A stretch of DNA of 64,000 nucleotides from assembly GCA_039193195.1 (NCBI GenBank), contig JBCCWS010000011.1, forward strand, positions 62,001-126,000, in the 5' to 3' direction. The DNA is from Pseudomonadota bacterium (lineage in GTDB: Bacteria > Pseudomonadota > Gammaproteobacteria > Steroidobacterales > JBCBZW01). Positions 9,352-17,819 of this stretch are shown here, one piece after another (position 1 is the first letter of the stretch; every line of letters starts with the position of its first letter). The notes beneath the pieces are model-generated. The model was not told where the DNA came from and ran no database searches. It saw nothing but the letters and a program-made list of their open reading frames with translations. A program made the translations under genes and the position numbers.

Positions 9352-10157
9352 GCGCCGGTGAGCCCTGTGCCGCGGACGTCGCCAAGTTCCAAGATCAGGG
9401 CTACCTGGTAGTGCGTCACTTCTTACCATGCGCCGTCGCCGCACGCATGCGCGAGCTGCTTGCGCTCGATCGGGCAGTCTCCGCGAACGCTTACGAGCGT
9501 CGCGACGGCAGCGGGCGGCTGAGCAGGGTCACCTTGTGGTACGCGCCCGGGGATGATGTGTTCGGTCGCTTGTCCTGTTCTTCGCGGATGGTGGCGACGA
9601 TCGCTGCGCTGCTCGGGGGGCCAGCGAGCTTCTTCCACGCCAAGCTAATGCAGAAGGAAGCTAAGCAGGGCGGTGCCTGGGAGTGGCATCAGGATTACGG
9701 CTACTGGTACGACGACGGATTCCTCACCGATGCCATGGCCAGCTGCTACGTGGCCCTCGATGAGGCGACGACAGACAACGGGGCCCTGCGGATTATCCCC
9801 GCCTCCCATCGCGTTGGCCGCCTGCGCCACCAGGTGGTGGGGGAGCAGCGCGCCGCCGATCCGGCGCGGGTTCAGGTGCTGCGAGAGCGCCACGGCGTGA
9901 TGTGCTGTGAGCTGGCGCCAGGCGATGCCTTGTTCTTCCACGCAAGCCTTTTGCACAGCTCCCCGCCGAATCTCTCCGCGCGATCACGCTGGGGGTTGAT
10001 TTCGAGTTTCTTCCGAGCGGACAACGCATCGATCCTGGACGACGCTCGCTTCCACGCCAAGGAGGTTGCGGTGGTACCTCATGACGCCATTATGGCCGGC
10101 GCCAGATCGCTTACCCTGGCCCAAGAGGAATTCCTGTCGGCGCCCGAAACCCCTTAG
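9348..10157 (+). CDS. Phytanoyl-CoA dioxygenase (PhyH) family protein
   Basis: A predicted Fe(II)/2-oxoglutarate oxygenase of about 269 residues. The HxD iron motif is seen in WEWHQDYGYWYDDGF near residue 111, the distal His/Arg region in GDALFFHASLLHSSPPNLS with SRWGLISSF, and the family block TTDNGALRIIPASH at about 143-156. The proposed start is GTG 9348, which overlaps the symporter stop (GTGA); an in-frame GTG at 9333 would add five residues inside the symporter gene. PhyH proteins act on many small molecules, and the substrate cannot be read here. Coupling to the symporter suggests it modifies or releases part of the imported compound. The 3' end overlaps the convergent response-regulator gene by 47 bp. 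Confidence 0.82.
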   Translation: MSAGEPCAADVAKFQDQGYLVVRHFLPCAVAARMRELLALDRAVSANAYERRDGSGRLSRVTLWYAPGDDVFGRLSCSSRMVATIAALLGGPASFFHAKLMQKEAKQGGAWEWHQDYGYWYDDGFLTDAMASCYVALDEATTDNGALRIIPASHRVGRLRHQVVGEQRAADPARVQVLRERHGVMCCELAPGDALFFHASLLHSSPPNLSARSRWGLISSFFRADNASILDDARFHAKEVAVVPHDAIMAGARSLTLAQEEFLSAPETP

Positions 10158-10593
10158 GCGGCAAATGCCGATCGTTGGATAGATCGCGCGGTAGGCAGGC
10201 CTCGCGCAGCCAGAACTCCTCTAGTCGAGTAGTGAAGCGAACTAGCTCTTCAGGGGAGTTCGGCTTCACGGCGTAAGCATTGGCGAGCAGGTCATAGCAG
10301 TCGTTAACGTCGGTAGCTTCGCTAGAGGTGGAGAGGACAATGGCGGGGATCCCGCGCAAGGCGCGATCCGCTTTCAGGGCGCGCAACAGCTCCTTGCCGT
10401 CCATGCGGGGCATGTTCAGATCGAGCACGATCAGGCTGGGTCTGGGATGGGACTGCAGATAGGATAGGGCTTCTTCCCCATCCACAGCGCAGTCGATCTG
10501 GCAGTCGGGGCGGTCGGCGAATCCGCGGCGAAACAGCTCCTGGTCGAACTTGTCGTCCTCCACCAGCAGAATGACGTGCTTCGTCCCGCTCAT
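10111..10593 (-). CDS. Single-domain response regulator (Rcp1/CheY-like)
   Basis: A 160-residue receiver domain with no output domain. The acidic pair is in ILLVEDDKFDQELF (near residues 13-14), the phospho-acceptor Asp in LIVLDLNMPRMDG (near 59), the Thr/Ser switch in IVLSTSSEATD and the conserved Lys in YAVKPNSPEEL. The spacing and the DLNMPRMDG wording are typical of the Rcp1 subgroup that pairs with phytochrome-like or hybrid histidine kinases; no kinase gene is adjacent. The 25-residue Pro-rich C-terminal tail arises where the gene overlaps the convergent PhyH gene and may have little function. The ATG at 10593 is the only sensible start. Confidence 0.88.
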   Translation of the reverse strand: MSGTKHVILLVEDDKFDQELFRRGFADRPDCQIDCAVDGEEALSYLQSHPRPSLIVLDLNMPRMDGKELLRALKADRALRGIPAIVLSTSSEATDVNDCYDLLANAYAVKPNSPEELVRFTTRLEEFWLREACLPRDLSNDRHLPPKGFRAPTGIPLGPG

Positions 10594-10745
10594 GACACGC
10601 CACAGGCTGCGCGCGGCGCACGGCGGCGCCTTGTCGATGGGAACTGGTACTGCATGAGGTCAGTTTACGACGTCACTTTGGGCTGAGCAGAACGCAGGTC
10701 TCGGTTCGTCTTGGGGTCAGCGCGTGGGCGTGGCGGCTTCGAGAA

Positions 10746-11627
10746 CTACGTCATGCCCTTGGCCACGGGGCGAGCCGGATCCCGAATCCACTCGCTCCAG
10801 GAGCCGGCGTAGAGCCGCCCTAGGGGCAAGTCGGCGGCGGCCATCCCGAGCAGCAGGTGGCAGGCGGTGACACCCGAGCCGCACATGGCGACGAGCTGCT
10901 GCGGGGCGCGATTGCCAAGCAAACTCAGGTAGGTCTTGCGCAGGTGGGCTGGGGAGTGAAAACGCCCGTCCGCAGCGAGGTTGCGATCGAAGGGATGGTT
11001 GATGGCGCCGGGCACGTGGCCAGCAACAGGGTCGATCGGTTCCTGGTCACCAGCGAAGCGAGGCGCGGCGCGAGCGTCGGTCAGGAGCACCTCATCGGTG
11101 GCGAGGGCGTGTACTAGGGCACCCAGCTCCATGCACATCTCGGGATTCGCGGCAGCGGTGAACCGCGCTGGGTCAACGTCCGACGGCGCGGCGGGGCCAT
11201 GCTCCAACGGTAGTGCCTGCGCCTGCCAATGGGCGAGTCCGCCGTCTAGCACCGCTACGGCGCGGTGGCCCAGCCAGCGCAACAGCCACCAGCAGCGGGC
11301 GGCGAAGGCGCCGCTGGCGCTGTCGTAGACGACCACTTGGGTACCGGGTTCGCCGCTAGCGACGCCCCAGGCGCCGAGTTGCCTGGCGAGGGTTCTGGGG
11401 TCCGGTAGCGGATGGCGCCCGCTGTCGTCGCGCACCGGGCCAGCGAGGTCGCGATCCAAGTCCGCAAAGCGTGCGCCGGGCAGGCGCGCTTCGATATAGG
11501 ACTGGTGACCCGCCGTGGGATCGCCGAGATCGAAGCGCGCATCGAGCACAACTGGCGGGCTGTCACTGGCTAGCGCTTTCGCGAGGGATGCTGCGTCCAC
11601 CAAGGCAGTCCACACGGGAGCACTCAT
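10746..11627 (-). CDS. sseA: Sulfurtransferase (thiosulfate / 3-mercaptopyruvate type, two rhodanese domains)
   Basis: 293 residues, the usual size for tandem-rhodanese enzymes. The N-terminal inactive domain runs from about 9 to 145 (VVLDARFDLGD, RLPGARFADLD, VVVYDSASGAFAARCWWLL) and the C-terminal catalytic domain from about 165 to 285, with the active loop CGSGVTAC near residue 248. The CGSGxTA loop is closer to 3-mercaptopyruvate sulfurtransferases (CG[S/T]GVT) than to classical rhodaneses (CRKGVT). It moves sulfane sulfur from 3-mercaptopyruvate or thiosulfate to an acceptor such as cyanide or thioredoxin in the cytoplasm. Its ATG overlaps the stop of the upstream OmpA-family gene by 4 bp, suggesting joint transcription though no functional link is obvious. 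Confidence 0.9.
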   Translation of the reverse strand: MSAPVWTALVDAASLAKALASDSPPVVLDARFDLGDPTAGHQSYIEARLPGARFADLDRDLAGPVRDDSGRHPLPDPRTLARQLGAWGVASGEPGTQVVVYDSASGAFAARCWWLLRWLGHRAVAVLDGGLAHWQAQALPLEHGPAAPSDVDPARFTAAANPEMCMELGALVHALATDEVLLTDARAAPRFAGDQEPIDPVAGHVPGAINHPFDRNLAADGRFHSPAHLRKTYLSLLGNRAPQQLVAMCGSGVTACHLLLGMAAADLPLGRLYAGSWSEWIRDPARPVAKGMT

Positions 11628-12964
11628 GGGTTCTGCTCCCGCGGATCGATCCGCACTTCGATGCGCCGATTGCGCGTGCGGCCGCTCGACGTCTCGTTGC
11701 TGGCCACGGGGCGAGCTTCGCCCTCTCCCCGAGAGGTCATACGGCTAGGCGCCATGCCCGTGCGCTCCAGGAGCGCTTGGCGAACGCTGGCGGCGCGTTC
11801 CTGCGAGACGCGCAGGTTGGTGGCCGCATCGCCCGAGCTGTCCGTGTGGCCCTCTACGACGACGGTGCTTGTGGGGAATAGACGGATGGCCTGCGCCACC
11901 TTGTCCAGCAGGGGCGCCGCGTCACTGTCGACCTCGGTCCCACCGACCGCGAAGGCGAAGCCTGTTAGGCGCAGTAGGAAAACCTCACCTTCGCGAAGGA
12001 GCTCGGCTTCTTGCGGGGTGAACAGGTCGCGTAGGGACTGCAGGCGCTCCCTCGCGCGCTCCTGGCGCGCGAGGGCTCTCGCCATGTCGTTGCGGTCCTT
12101 GGCGATGTCGTCGAGCTCGCTGTCCGTCTGGGCTAGGCGTGTCTGCAGCTCGCGGATCACCGCGTTGCGCGTATCCAACTCCGCATCCAGCTCTGCGAGC
12201 CGCCTACCTCTTCGTTGTACGCTTGCGACGAGTTGATCTGTGAGCTGCCCAGGGTTGCCGGCGAGGGCGGGGGGCAGTGCCTGCTCTTTCTCACCAAGCG
12301 CTTCCCTTAGGGGAGTCAGCGCTTGCGACCAGGCGAGGAGAACGGCTTCTGCCGAGGCCTCGCCATCGGTGGCAAGCGCGCGCAGCGTGGTGGCGAGAAC
12401 CTGGGCGCGCGCGAGATCTGCCATCGCAGAACTGGCCAGAGTCTGTGCACGTTGCGGCTGATCAGGCGCTTCGTCCAAGGCTCTCTCCGCCTGGCGCAGC
12501 GTGCCTTGCACGCGTTCTAGGAGCAGCGGCGTGCGGCGCGATAGGTCGCTGCGTTGCGCCTCGCGCAGGGTGTTACGCGCTTCCGCAAGTAGCACTGATT
12601 TCAGGGCGCTCGCGTGCGCCAGTCGGTACTCGGACACGGCGACGGGCGCGCGTTCTTCAGCGCTGCCACGGCGCCCACGTTCGAGGTCACCCAACAGGCG
12701 ATCGAGCGTGCGCTCGGCGCGTCGCCATTGGCTCTCCGCGTACAGGGCTGCGTCCGCATCGACCGCGCCTTGGCGCGCCTTGGCTACTGGTGACAGCAGC
12801 TGCTCGTGTTCCGGTACGCCCAGCAACGTGCCAAGGCGCATGTCTTCCTGAGCTACGCCAGCGGAGCTGGCAGCGAGGAGCACCAGCACTAGCATTAGCG
12901 TCGGGCGCCAGGCAGGTCGATGCGACGTGGCTCCAGGGCAGGCGGCAGGCGATGATGTGGGCAT
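11624..12964 (-). CDS. OmpA-family envelope protein with N-terminal DUF4398-like helical region
   Basis: About 446 residues from the ATG at 12964. The signal peptide (LMLVLVLLAASSAGVAQ) is followed by a long Ala/Arg/Gln-rich alpha-helical part (about 60-300) with coiled-coil character (LDAELDTRNAVIRELQTRL) and a C-terminal OmpA peptidoglycan-binding domain (about 330-446: VVVEGHTDSSGDAATNLRVS, SRGEGEARPVASN, RNRRIEVRID). The Asp and Arg that contact diaminopimelate in OmpA-like domains (TDSSGD and RNRRIEV) are present. It probably tethers the outer membrane or a periplasmic complex to peptidoglycan. An upstream in-frame start at 13090 would add 42 residues with no signal-peptide character and is not preferred. 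The divergent neighbour is a PBP4-type peptidase, a fitting cell-wall context. Confidence 0.85.
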   Translation of the reverse strand: MPTSSPAACPGATSHRPAWRPTLMLVLVLLAASSAGVAQEDMRLGTLLGVPEHEQLLSPVAKARQGAVDADAALYAESQWRRAERTLDRLLGDLERGRRGSAEERAPVAVSEYRLAHASALKSVLLAEARNTLREAQRSDLSRRTPLLLERVQGTLRQAERALDEAPDQPQRAQTLASSAMADLARAQVLATTLRALATDGEASAEAVLLAWSQALTPLREALGEKEQALPPALAGNPGQLTDQLVASVQRRGRRLAELDAELDTRNAVIRELQTRLAQTDSELDDIAKDRNDMARALARQERARERLQSLRDLFTPQEAELLREGEVFLLRLTGFAFAVGGTEVDSDAAPLLDKVAQAIRLFPTSTVVVEGHTDSSGDAATNLRVSQERAASVRQALLERTGMAPSRMTSRGEGEARPVASNETSSGRTRNRRIEVRIDPREQNP

Positions 12965-13158
12965 GATCGGGCCGTCACTTTCGGCATGGAGGGGGCAGGG
13001 GCTCACCTTAGGCAGGCGTCCTAGGCCGTGCAAGTGAAGTGTGATCGCGTCTACCCTGCCTGCGCAGTGGGCGCCTGCGGTATCCTGCACAGGCGCGTTC
13101 GGCGCTTATAGAAGATCTCTATAAATTGTTATTTGTCAATTGGTTATCGGAGTTGAAG

Positions 13159-14721
13159 GTGTACTTTCGGCGAGCGCTCAGCAAGGCGTTGATCGGTGGC
13201 TTGGGGATCGGTGTGATGGCCGGCTGTGCGACGGCTGAGCTGCCGCCGCAGGCGCGTCGAGTACTGGCCCATCATGGGGTGCCGGCGGAGCACGTCAGCG
13301 TTTACGTGCACGAGGTAGGTATTGATGACCCGGCGTTCGTCCACTTGGCGGATACCGCGCGCAACCCCGCGTCGACGATGAAGCTGCTGACCACCTACGC
13401 CGCCCTCGACTCTCTGGGGCCTGGGTACACCTGGTACACGCAGGTATTCGCCGAAGGCGAGGTGCAGAACGGGGTCTTGCACGGCGACCTGGTGCTCCAG
13501 GGCGGCGGTGACCCGTACCTGGTGGCGGAGCGCCTGTGGTTGTTGCAGCAGCGCCTGCGCCTGCTCGGTGTCGAACACATTGTGGGTGATCTCGTGTTCG
13601 AAGAGGGCGCTTTCGCGCGCGAGCCAGGCGATCCGGGTGCCTTCGACGGGCAGCCGTTCCGTACCTACAACGTGCAACCAGCCGCGCTGCTGATGAACTT
13701 CCAGTCACTGGTGTTTCGCTTCGAACCGGATCGCGCCAGCGGGCGTGTGAACATTCGTAGCGACCCCCCCGTGGCCGGATTGGCGATCGACAATCGCCTG
13801 CGCCTGGGCGGCGGCGCCTGTGGAGGCTACCAGCGCGGGATCTCCTTCGATGCCCGCGATCGCGGAGACGAGTTCCGCGTAGTCTTCAGTGGCACCTTTC
13901 CCGCAGCCTGTGATCGCTACGCAATGCGCCGCGCGCTGCGCGCGACGGACGCGTACAACTACGGCATCTTCAAGGGCATGTGGGAGGGATCTGGTGGTCG
14001 ACTAGAAGGTGCGTGGCGCGCGCGCGAAGCGGCGGCGGTGCAGGAAGGCCGAGAGCCTGTGCTGCGCTTTCCATCGCCTTCGCTTAGCGAAGTTATCCGT
14101 TCGGTGAATAAATACAGTAACAATGTGATGGCTCGCCACCTGCTGCTAACCATGGCTAGCGAACGTTATGAGGAAGCGGCCACACGTGCGATGGGCGTGC
14201 GGGCGATGCACGAATGGTTAGCGGAGAAGGGGCTGGCGCGCGAAGGACTGGAGGTGGAAAACGGCTCCGGTCTGTCGCGCGATGCGCGAATGACCGCTCG
14301 CCACATGGGGGAGTTGTTGTTGCAGGCGCGAAAGAGTCTCTTCGTCAGTGAGTACATCGCTTCGCTGCCCTTGTCAGCGATCGACGGTACCTTGCGCCAG
14401 CGCTTCGGTCGCGGAGACCTGGAAGGGCGTTTGCACATGAAGACCGGTAGCTTGGATCACGTGTCTGCTATCGCGGGATACGCCATGTCTGGAGCGGGCC
14501 GTGAGTACGTGGTCGCCATCATGATGAACCACCAGAACGCTCACCGCGGACCCGGAGAGGAGTTCCAGGAAGCGCTAATCGGCTGGCTGTTGACGAACGA
14601 GCCTAGCGCCGGCGCGCCCGCCTGCGAGCCGCCGATGGTCACCGCCGCGGACCTTCCGGAGCGCTGTTGCGTAGACGTCGCAGACTCCGGCGGAGTGGTT
14701 GAGAACGCAACGCATCGGTAG
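13159..14721 (+). CDS. dacB: D-alanyl-D-alanine carboxypeptidase/endopeptidase, PBP4 (DacB, peptidase S13) family
   Basis: Low-molecular-mass penicillin-binding protein that trims or cuts peptidoglycan peptides in the periplasm. All three active-site motifs are visible: SxxK as STMK (S72-K75), SxN as SNN in VNKYSNNVMARHLL, and KTG in HMKTGSLDHVSAIAGY. The N-terminus (about 23 residues, ending VMAGCATAE) looks like a lipoprotein signal with lipobox VMAGC, so it may be membrane-anchored. GTG 13159 has a GGAG six bases upstream; the frame is open back to TTG 13126, which would add 11 residues. About 520 residues, longer than E. coli DacB (477), with a C-terminal tail holding CEPP and CC cysteines of unknown role. 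Confidence 0.9.
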   Translation: MYFRRALSKALIGGLGIGVMAGCATAELPPQARRVLAHHGVPAEHVSVYVHEVGIDDPAFVHLADTARNPASTMKLLTTYAALDSLGPGYTWYTQVFAEGEVQNGVLHGDLVLQGGGDPYLVAERLWLLQQRLRLLGVEHIVGDLVFEEGAFAREPGDPGAFDGQPFRTYNVQPAALLMNFQSLVFRFEPDRASGRVNIRSDPPVAGLAIDNRLRLGGGACGGYQRGISFDARDRGDEFRVVFSGTFPAACDRYAMRRALRATDAYNYGIFKGMWEGSGGRLEGAWRAREAAAVQEGREPVLRFPSPSLSEVIRSVNKYSNNVMARHLLLTMASERYEEAATRAMGVRAMHEWLAEKGLAREGLEVENGSGLSRDARMTARHMGELLLQARKSLFVSEYIASLPLSAIDGTLRQRFGRGDLEGRLHMKTGSLDHVSAIAGYAMSGAGREYVVAIMMNHQNAHRGPGEEFQEALIGWLLTNEPSAGAPACEPPMVTAADLPERCCVDVADSGGVVENATHR

Positions 14722-15096
14722 GCTTTTTTGCTGCAACGCAGCGTGCTTGGGCGCGGCCCGTCATTTACCTTCCGGGGCTCCCAAATTGCTGTGTGTTCAT
14801 GGTAGTAATGGGTTGCTAGCCGGGCAGAACGACGATCACCGAAGGTTAGCGCGCCGCTCGCGGTGGGCACGGGGTAGTGTGTCCATGCGGGTGCATCAGT
14901 GTGTTGGTCTGATGCACCAAGGTGCGTGAACCGTGTCCCGACTGGTTTACATATTGATTATCGCGCTCGACGGGCCACTACGCCGGTCCGCGGCCTAGGC
15001 TCTGATGGCGTAGGCTGCGAAACGGTCGCCCGATGACCGCGGCAAACTGACACTCCTCACAAATTGCCACTCAATAACCTCGAAATGAGACAGCCG
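14722..15096. other. Non-coding interval upstream of the TonB2-like operon
   Basis: 375 bases with no credible gene. It holds the inverted repeat described at 14890-14918 and AT-rich sequence near 14940-14960 that could be the promoter of the DUF3450-TonB operon. No clear -10/-35 pair could be fixed by eye. Confidence 0.6.
14890..14918. repeat. Perfect 10-bp inverted repeat (possible operator or mRNA hairpin)
   Basis: Arms GGTGCATCAG (14890-14899) and CTGATGCACC (14909-14918) are exact reverse complements around a 9-base loop. No T run follows, so it is not a standard terminator. It lies about 180 bases before the DUF3450 start codon and could be a regulator site or a leader-RNA stem. Confidence 0.6.
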
Positions 15097-15882
15097 ATGA
15101 GAAACATTCAACTGTCGGGACTGACGGCCGGCATGGGGGCTGCTGTGTTGCTGGGGGCTTCGCTCGCCGCACACGGTCAGGCCACGCTGAACTCGGTCCT
15201 GCGTGCGGACGAGGAAGTCGTACGTTTGGCCCAGGCCTCCCAAGAGCGCGTCGACAAGATCGTTGAGGACACCCGCAGTGCCCTCGATAAGTACCGGTCG
15301 GTGACCAAGGAAGTCGACGGCCTAAACGTCTACAACACGTTGCTACAGCGCCAGGTAGACGATCAGTTGGCTCAGATCGAGGAAATCACGAATTCCATCG
15401 AGCGCGTGACGGAGATCGAACGTCAGATCACGCCGCTCATGTTGGACATGGTGGAGTCTCTGGCGCAGTTCGTTGAGCTCGACGTGCCGTTTCTCGCCGA
15501 TGAGCGTGCCGATCGCATCCAGCGCCTGCGCGAGACCCTGGAGCGCTCCGACGTGAGCGTCGCCGAGAAGTTCCGCGTAGTCCTCGAGGCCTACGAGATC
15601 GAAGTGGACTACGGCCGCAACATCGAAACCTACGCTGACCTGCTCGAGATCGACGGCACGGAGCGCCCCGTGGACATTCTCCGCGTTGGCCGCACCTCGC
15701 TGTACTACCAGACCTCCGACCAGACCTATACCGGCGTATGGGACCAAAAGGCTCGCCAGTGGCAACCGCTCTCGGAGAGTCAGGCACGTAACGAGATTCG
15801 CAAGGGCATCCGTATGGCGGGCGGTCAGCTCGCACCTGACCTGTTGATGCTGCCGACAGCTGCACCGGAGGCGGCCCGATGA
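15097..15882 (+). CDS. DUF3450 family periplasmic protein, first gene of the TonB2-like operon
   Basis: About 261 residues from the ATG at 15097. The signal peptide (about 1-26, ending LAAHGQA) is followed by a long coiled coil (about 35-110: ASQERVDKIVEDTRSALDKY, ERVTEIERQI) and a compact C-terminal part (about 120-250: FVELDVPFLADERADRIQ, DVLRVGRTSLYY-like ILRVGRTSLYYQT). DUF3450 proteins are regularly found directly before TtpC/ExbB2/ExbD2/TonB2 genes and are thought to belong to that periplasmic complex; their exact task is unknown. ATG 15085 and 15064 are alternative in-frame starts without signal-peptide character. The stop overlaps the following ATG (ATGA). Confidence 0.88.
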   Translation: MRNIQLSGLTAGMGAAVLLGASLAAHGQATLNSVLRADEEVVRLAQASQERVDKIVEDTRSALDKYRSVTKEVDGLNVYNTLLQRQVDDQLAQIEEITNSIERVTEIERQITPLMLDMVESLAQFVELDVPFLADERADRIQRLRETLERSDVSVAEKFRVVLEAYEIEVDYGRNIETYADLLEIDGTERPVDILRVGRTSLYYQTSDQTYTGVWDQKARQWQPLSESQARNEIRKGIRMAGGQLAPDLLMLPTAAPEAAR

Positions 15883-17243
15883 AAGCACCTAAGATTCTTC
15901 TCGCCCTCGCGGCGCTCACCACGCTGGCGGCAGGTGCGCCGGCGATGGCCCAGGACGCAGCCTCCCTCGACGAGCTGCTACAGATCATCCAGCGCGGTCG
16001 TGCCACGGAGACTCAGGAGGCTCGCCAGCGCGAGGCTCGCTTCCGCCAGCAGCAGTCCGAGCAGGAGAACCTCCTCGCCCAGGCTCGTCGCGACAAGGCG
16101 AACGCCGAACAGCGCAGCGCCAACCTCGAACAATCGTTCCAAGAGAACGAGACGCGCATCGCCGAAGTGGAGGCGCTGCTAACCAACCGCCTCGGTTCCC
16201 TACGTGAGCTGTTCGGTGTGCTGCAGCAGGTGGCCAGCGACACCTCCGGTAGCTTCGAAGCGTCCCTGACCAACATTCAGTACCCCGAGCGCATCGAATT
16301 CCTGAACAACCTCAACGAGAAGATGGGCAGCGCGTCCTCGCTCGCTGAGATCGAGGAAATCGAACAGCTGCGCTTCGAGCTGATGCGCGAGGCCGTGGAA
16401 TCTGGCCGTGTGGTCAAGTTCACCACGCCCGTGGTGATCGACGGCGAGAAGCAAAACGTCGATGTCACTCGCGTAGGTTTGTTCAACATCGTCACCGACG
16501 GCAAGTACCTTACCTACGATCCGGCGATCGACACGGTGAGTGAGCTCACTCGCCAGCCTCAGCAGGCCCGCTTCACCAACAGCACCTCGGCGATCTCCAG
16601 CGCCCAGAGCGGCTTCGCCACCTTTGGACTCGACCCCACCAAGGGTCAGATCCTCGGTCTGCTGGTGGATAGCCCGACGCTTGTCGAGCGCATCAAGCAA
16701 GGCGGTAACGTGGGCTACGTGATCCTGGGTCTCGGCGCCTTCGCCGTGCTACTGGCCGTGTGGCGCTTCGTGGTCCTGTTCTTCACCGGCATGGGCGTGA
16801 ACTCCCAGCTGAAGAGTAAGGAAGTGAAGACCGGCAACCCGCTGGGTCGCGTGCTCAAGGTTGCGCAGGAGAACCCGGACGCGGATCAGGAGACCCTCGA
16901 GCTCAAGCTTTCCGAGGCCATCATGCACGAGACACCGAAGATCAACTTCGGCCTGCTCCTGCTGAAGGTGATTTCGGTGGTAGCACCGCTGCTAGGCCTG
17001 CTCGGTACCGTGGTCGGTATGATCGTGACCTTCCAGGCGATTACCCTGTTCGGTACGGGTGATCCGAAGCTGATGGCTGGTGGTATCTCCCAGGCCCTCG
17101 TGACCACGGTACTAGGTCTAGTGGTGGCGATCCCGACGGTGCTCCTGCACACGTTCGTGAGCGGTTACGCCAAAAACATCCTGCACGTGTTGCAGGAGCA
17201 GAGTGCCGGCGTCCTAGCCGAGCGTTCCGAGCAGCACCTGTAA
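15879..17243 (+). CDS. MotA/TolQ/ExbB proton-channel protein with long periplasmic N-terminus (TtpC-like)
   Basis: 454 residues. A cleavable signal peptide (about 1-25, ending APAMAQ) leads a periplasmic coiled-coil segment (about 35-90, QEARQREARFRQQQSEQEN) and a globular region to about 275. This is followed by a TolQ/ExbB-type channel with three membrane segments (about 283-305, 362-385, 405-425). The last two carry the conserved VAPLLGLLGTVVGMI and GGISQALVTTVLGLVVAIP signatures. In Vibrio the matching protein, TtpC, is required with TonB2-ExbB2-ExbD2 for energy transfer to outer-membrane receptors. Directly coupled to DUF3450 upstream; ExbB follows 32 bp downstream. The assignment to the TtpC type rests on architecture and gene order. 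Confidence 0.9.
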   Translation: MKAPKILLALAALTTLAAGAPAMAQDAASLDELLQIIQRGRATETQEARQREARFRQQQSEQENLLAQARRDKANAEQRSANLEQSFQENETRIAEVEALLTNRLGSLRELFGVLQQVASDTSGSFEASLTNIQYPERIEFLNNLNEKMGSASSLAEIEEIEQLRFELMREAVESGRVVKFTTPVVIDGEKQNVDVTRVGLFNIVTDGKYLTYDPAIDTVSELTRQPQQARFTNSTSAISSAQSGFATFGLDPTKGQILGLLVDSPTLVERIKQGGNVGYVILGLGAFAVLLAVWRFVVLFFTGMGVNSQLKSKEVKTGNPLGRVLKVAQENPDADQETLELKLSEAIMHETPKINFGLLLLKVISVVAPLLGLLGTVVGMIVTFQAITLFGTGDPKLMAGGISQALVTTVLGLVVAIPTVLLHTFVSGYAKNILHVLQEQSAGVLAERSEQHL

Positions 17244-17275
17244 GGGGCTGCTCGTTTCGGCGAGTAGGAAACACG

Positions 17276-17806
17276 ATGAACGACGCTCTATTTCACGCTT
17301 ACGAGGCCATTCGCAACTTCCTGGAGTTGGGGGGTAATGTGCTCGTGATCATCGCCTTCACCTTGTTCGTGATGTGGGTGCTGATCTTCGAGCGGTTCCT
17401 CTACTTCTCCTTCAATCACAGCGGCTACGTGAAGTCCGTGCTGGATCAGTGGGAAGCCCGCGAGGAACGTAAGTCTTGGAATGCACACCAGATCCGCGAC
17501 GCCATGGTGTCGCGTGTCTACCTCCAAGCTAACGCCTGGCTGCCGATCATCAAATCGCTGGTTGCGCTATGTCCTCTCCTGGGCCTCCTGGGAACGGTGA
17601 CTGGCATGATCTCCGTATTCGATGTGATGGCGGTGTCTGGTACCGGTAACGCACGCTCGATGGCGGCAGGTGTGGCCCAGGCCACCGTGCCGACCATGGC
17701 GGGCATGGTGGCCGCCCTTTCGGGCGTGTTCGCCTCGACTGTGCTGGACGGCCTCGCCGACAGCTCCGTCGAACGTGTGCGTGAAAGCCTGACCTTCGAC
17801 CACTGA
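17276..17806 (+). CDS. exbB: ExbB-like proton-channel subunit (MotA/TolQ/ExbB family)
   Basis: 176 residues with three membrane segments and no signal peptide, typical of the short ExbB2 form. Signatures are the first helix NVLVIIAFTLFVMWVLIFE, CPLLGLLGTVTGMISVFDVMA in the second, and GVAQATVPTMAGMVAALSGVF in the third. It forms the pentameric stator around ExbD that uses the proton gradient to energise TonB. It is the second ExbB-family protein of the operon, after the extended TtpC-like one, which matches the Vibrio TonB2 arrangement. ATG 17276 is preceded by GTAGGAAAC. ExbD starts 13 bases after its stop. Confidence 0.93.
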   Translation: MNDALFHAYEAIRNFLELGGNVLVIIAFTLFVMWVLIFERFLYFSFNHSGYVKSVLDQWEAREERKSWNAHQIRDAMVSRVYLQANAWLPIIKSLVALCPLLGLLGTVTGMISVFDVMAVSGTGNARSMAAGVAQATVPTMAGMVAALSGVFASTVLDGLADSSVERVRESLTFDH

Positions 17807-17819
17807 GGCAAGCGGTTCG

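Noticed and set aside
13107-13123. TATAGA-AGATC-TCTATA inverted repeat before dacB
   Set aside because: Short AT-rich arms next to a promoter area; could be chance and no regulator family is suggested.
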